NCBI GenBank assembly: GCA_024642025.1
Contig: JAHEBY010000161.1
Span: 1-6,285, forward strand
Source of the DNA: Comamonadaceae bacterium
Lineage (GTDB): Bacteria > Pseudomonadota > Gammaproteobacteria > Burkholderiales > Burkholderiaceae_C
DNA length: 6,285 bases
Direction: 5' to 3'
The translations under genes and the position numbers were made by a program. Under the pieces are notes generated by a model. The model was given only the letters and a program-made list of their open reading frames with translations, was not told the origin of the DNA and did not search any database. Positions 5,048-6,285 of the stretch are shown here, in pieces; positions within the stretch are counted from its first letter, which is position 1; each line of letters begins with the position of its first letter.

Positions 5048-5917
5048 ATGAAGCGTTGGTCCAGAGGGCTGATTATTGGCCTGCTGGCTCTGGCGGTCGC
5101 TGGGGTAGCCTATGAATGGTGGAACAGCCACCAAGTGGAACAGTTGCCGCCGCCCGCATCGCCACAAGTGGCCGCGCCGGCCACACCCGAGCCAGCACCG
5201 GCAGTTGTCGCAAGCGCGCCGTCGCCCCCCGCTGAACCAGCGATTTTGCATGCGATTGAGCCTGAGCAGGCTTCATCCAGCCAGCCTGCGAGACTGCCCG
5301 GCCTCGACTCTTCAGACGACACCATAACGGACGCTCTGACCAATCTGCTGGGCAAGCGCAGCGTTCTGAATTTTCTGAATCTCGACGGCTTTGTGCGCCG
5401 GGCTGTGGCGACCGTGGACAACCTGGGTCGCAAGCACGCGGCATCGCGCCTGTGGCCGGTGGTGCCCACAGATGGACGCTTCCAGGTCACCAAGCGCAAC
5501 GGCGACACACTGATCGCCGAGGCAAATGCGGATCGCTACACACCGTTTGTGCGCTTGGTTGCTGGGGTGGACACCACGGCCGCTGGCGATTTGTATCGCC
5601 AGTTTTATCCCCTGTTCCAGACTGCCTATGAGGAACTGGGCTTTCCGGGCAAATACTTTAACGACCGCTTGGTGGTAGTGATTGACCAGTTGCTCGCGAC
5701 ACCCGTGCCTGAAGGGCCAGTGAAGTTGGTACTGACAAACGTGAAAGGCCCTGTACCGGCGTTGCGGCCATGGGTTCGCTATGAGTTCGCAGACCCTGCA
5801 CTCGAGAGCCGCACGGCCGGCCAAAAAATGCTGATGCGCATGGGAACGGCCAACGCAGCCGTCTTGAAGAACTGGCTGACAGGCTTTCGGGCACGGATTG
5901 TGACCAAGAAAAGCTGA
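5048..5917 (+). CDS. Membrane-anchored DUF3014 domain protein
   Basis: This encodes 289 residues. ATG 5048 is preceded by a very strong Shine-Dalgarno sequence, GAGGAGG (5037-5043), 4 nt away. The N-terminus is MKRWSR followed by one hydrophobic helix (about 7-23) with no lipobox, so it is a single-pass inner-membrane protein with most of its mass in the periplasm. Residues 33-85 are a proline/alanine-rich linker. Residues 86-277 match what I know of DUF3014: LDSSDDTITDALTNLLG, FVRRAVATVDNL, RLWPVVPTDGRF, RYTPFVRLVAGVD, LYRQFYPLFQTAYEELGFP, YFNDRLVVVIDQLLATP, and the closing YEFADPALESRTAGQKMLMR. The family has no established function; it is found in proteobacteria, usually with this anchor-linker-domain layout. 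It is complete and has its own candidate promoter. Involvement in the envelope is an inference from topology only. Confidence 0.88.
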   Translation: MKRWSRGLIIGLLALAVAGVAYEWWNSHQVEQLPPPASPQVAAPATPEPAPAVVASAPSPPAEPAILHAIEPEQASSSQPARLPGLDSSDDTITDALTNLLGKRSVLNFLNLDGFVRRAVATVDNLGRKHAASRLWPVVPTDGRFQVTKRNGDTLIAEANADRYTPFVRLVAGVDTTAAGDLYRQFYPLFQTAYEELGFPGKYFNDRLVVVIDQLLATPVPEGPVKLVLTNVKGPVPALRPWVRYEFADPALESRTAGQKMLMRMGTANAAVLKNWLTGFRARIVTKKS

Positions 5918-5990
5918 CCCAACCAACGAACCAAGTCATTTGATGGCAGCGAGGGACACGGGACACAGATCTCCCCATCATCAGACTTTT

Positions 5991-6047
5991 GCTATATTTA
6001 AAATAGCTATAAACCAATAACAGTCAGGGGCTAGTGGCCTATTTTGT
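5991..6047. repeat. Comamonadaceae-type AT-rich intergenic repeat element
   Basis: The stretch begins with a small dyad, GCTAT (5991-5995) and ATAGC (6003-6007), continues with TATAAACCAATAACAGTCAG, and closes with GGGGCTAGTGGCCTATTTTG (6027-6046). From memory this pattern (GCTAT...ATAGC, then a GCTA-G-GGCCTATTTT tail) recurs between genes in Rhodoferax, Polaromonas and Acidovorax genomes. It lies between two convergent genes. Only one copy is in the window, so repetition cannot be shown here. Its end overlaps the stop codon of the minus-strand gene to the right. Confidence 0.55.
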
Positions 6048-6285
6048 GGGTAGAATTTCCTGCTTTCTGAAACAGGCGGTCAGCGTGGCGGGGACGGCAG
6101 GCTGCCCTGCAACCATGGGGAGCCACCGCGTCAGACGGTCGCAGTGCCCCTTGATGCACAGCTCGTAGTCGGGCACAAATTCGGAGCGGGCCAAAACCAC
6201 TTCGCGACGCCACGGGTCGGGCAGCCGGTAATGCCAGACGCCGTTGAAAAGCCTGGCGCCTTGCGGTGGCTCCATGCCGGCGCCC
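6039..6285 (-). CDS. DUF1850 protein, C-terminal part (partial)
   Basis: The frame enters from the right edge and ends at TAG (6041-6039); 81 sense codons are visible. An internal ATG at 6275 could be mistaken for a start, but the preceding codons read GAG, so the stretch is GAGMEPPQGARLFNG, which matches the GSGAGMEPP-type motif I know from DUF1850. The remainder (WHYRLPDPW, PDYELCIKGHCDRLTRWLP) fits the C-terminal half of that family, with cysteines in YELC, GHC and LTAC. DUF1850 genes are usually found beside TAXI-type TRAP transporter genes for organic-acid uptake, so such genes are expected to the right of this window; that is inference. The tail RKQEILPTK is polar, and its last residues are encoded within the neighbouring repeat element. 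Confidence 0.72.
   Translation of the reverse strand, partial: GAGMEPPQGARLFNGVWHYRLPDPWRREVVLARSEFVPDYELCIKGHCDRLTRWLPMVAGQPAVPATLTACFRKQEILPTK

Noticed and set aside
5312..5926. Long minus-strand open frame of about 200 codons opposite the DUF3014 gene
   Set aside because: It lies antisense to a clearly recognised gene, has no recognisable domain, and its length is expected from the high GC codon use of the sense gene.
5953..5966. Tandem GGGACAC GGGACAC
   Set aside because: Two perfect 7-bp copies only, in non-coding sequence between convergent genes; too short to distinguish from chance.
5941..5990. TGATGG / CCATCA inverted repeat followed by CTTTT, possible terminator of the DUF3014 gene
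   Set aside because: The 6-bp arms are 28 nt apart and the T run is short and separated from the stem; too weak to call.
6031..6213. Minus-strand 60-codon frame at the right edge
   Set aside because: It is in another frame of the DUF1850 gene, which has recognisable family motifs.

Overview
The window looks like ordinary chromosome from a betaproteobacterium, most likely of the Comamonadaceae (Rhodoferax / Polaromonas / Acidovorax type). I base this on the moderately high GC, on protein sequences of the type found in that group (DUF3014 protein, DenD-like dehydrogenase, histidine-rich membrane chemoreceptor), and on an AT-rich intergenic element at 5991-6047 that I recognise from memory as a repeat common in that family. 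No database search was possible.

Layout, left to right. A membrane chemoreceptor-type sensor runs leftward off the window (470 to 1). It is divergent from a denD-like D-erythronate dehydrogenase (690-1703); the 219 bp between them contain a strong hairpin. denD converges, with 6 bp between stop codons, on an ECF sigma factor gene (2222 to 1710). The sigma gene is divergent from a two-component operon: an OmpR/PhoB-type response regulator (2360-3076) and a membrane histidine kinase (about 3039 or 3087 to 4631). A 60-codon small gene with a strong ribosome binding site follows (4735-4917), then a membrane-anchored DUF3014 protein (5048-5917). At the right edge the C-terminal part of a DUF1850 protein (6285 to 6039) comes in on the minus strand; its stop codon lies inside the Comamonadaceae-type repeat.

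The histidine kinase and response regulator form a clear sensor-regulator pair; the stimulus is not evident. The regulator's upstream region carries tandem CAATT-type repeats and two dyads, which would suit autoregulation and possibly joint control with the divergent sigma factor. The small gene and the DUF3014 gene each have their own candidate sigma-70 promoter overlaid with palindromes, so they look separately regulated rather than simple operon continuations. I found no mobile element, CRISPR array, tRNA or rRNA. The most interesting items are the row of three dyads over the small-gene promoter, the sigma factor with no anti-sigma gene beside it, and the repeat that supplies a stop codon.
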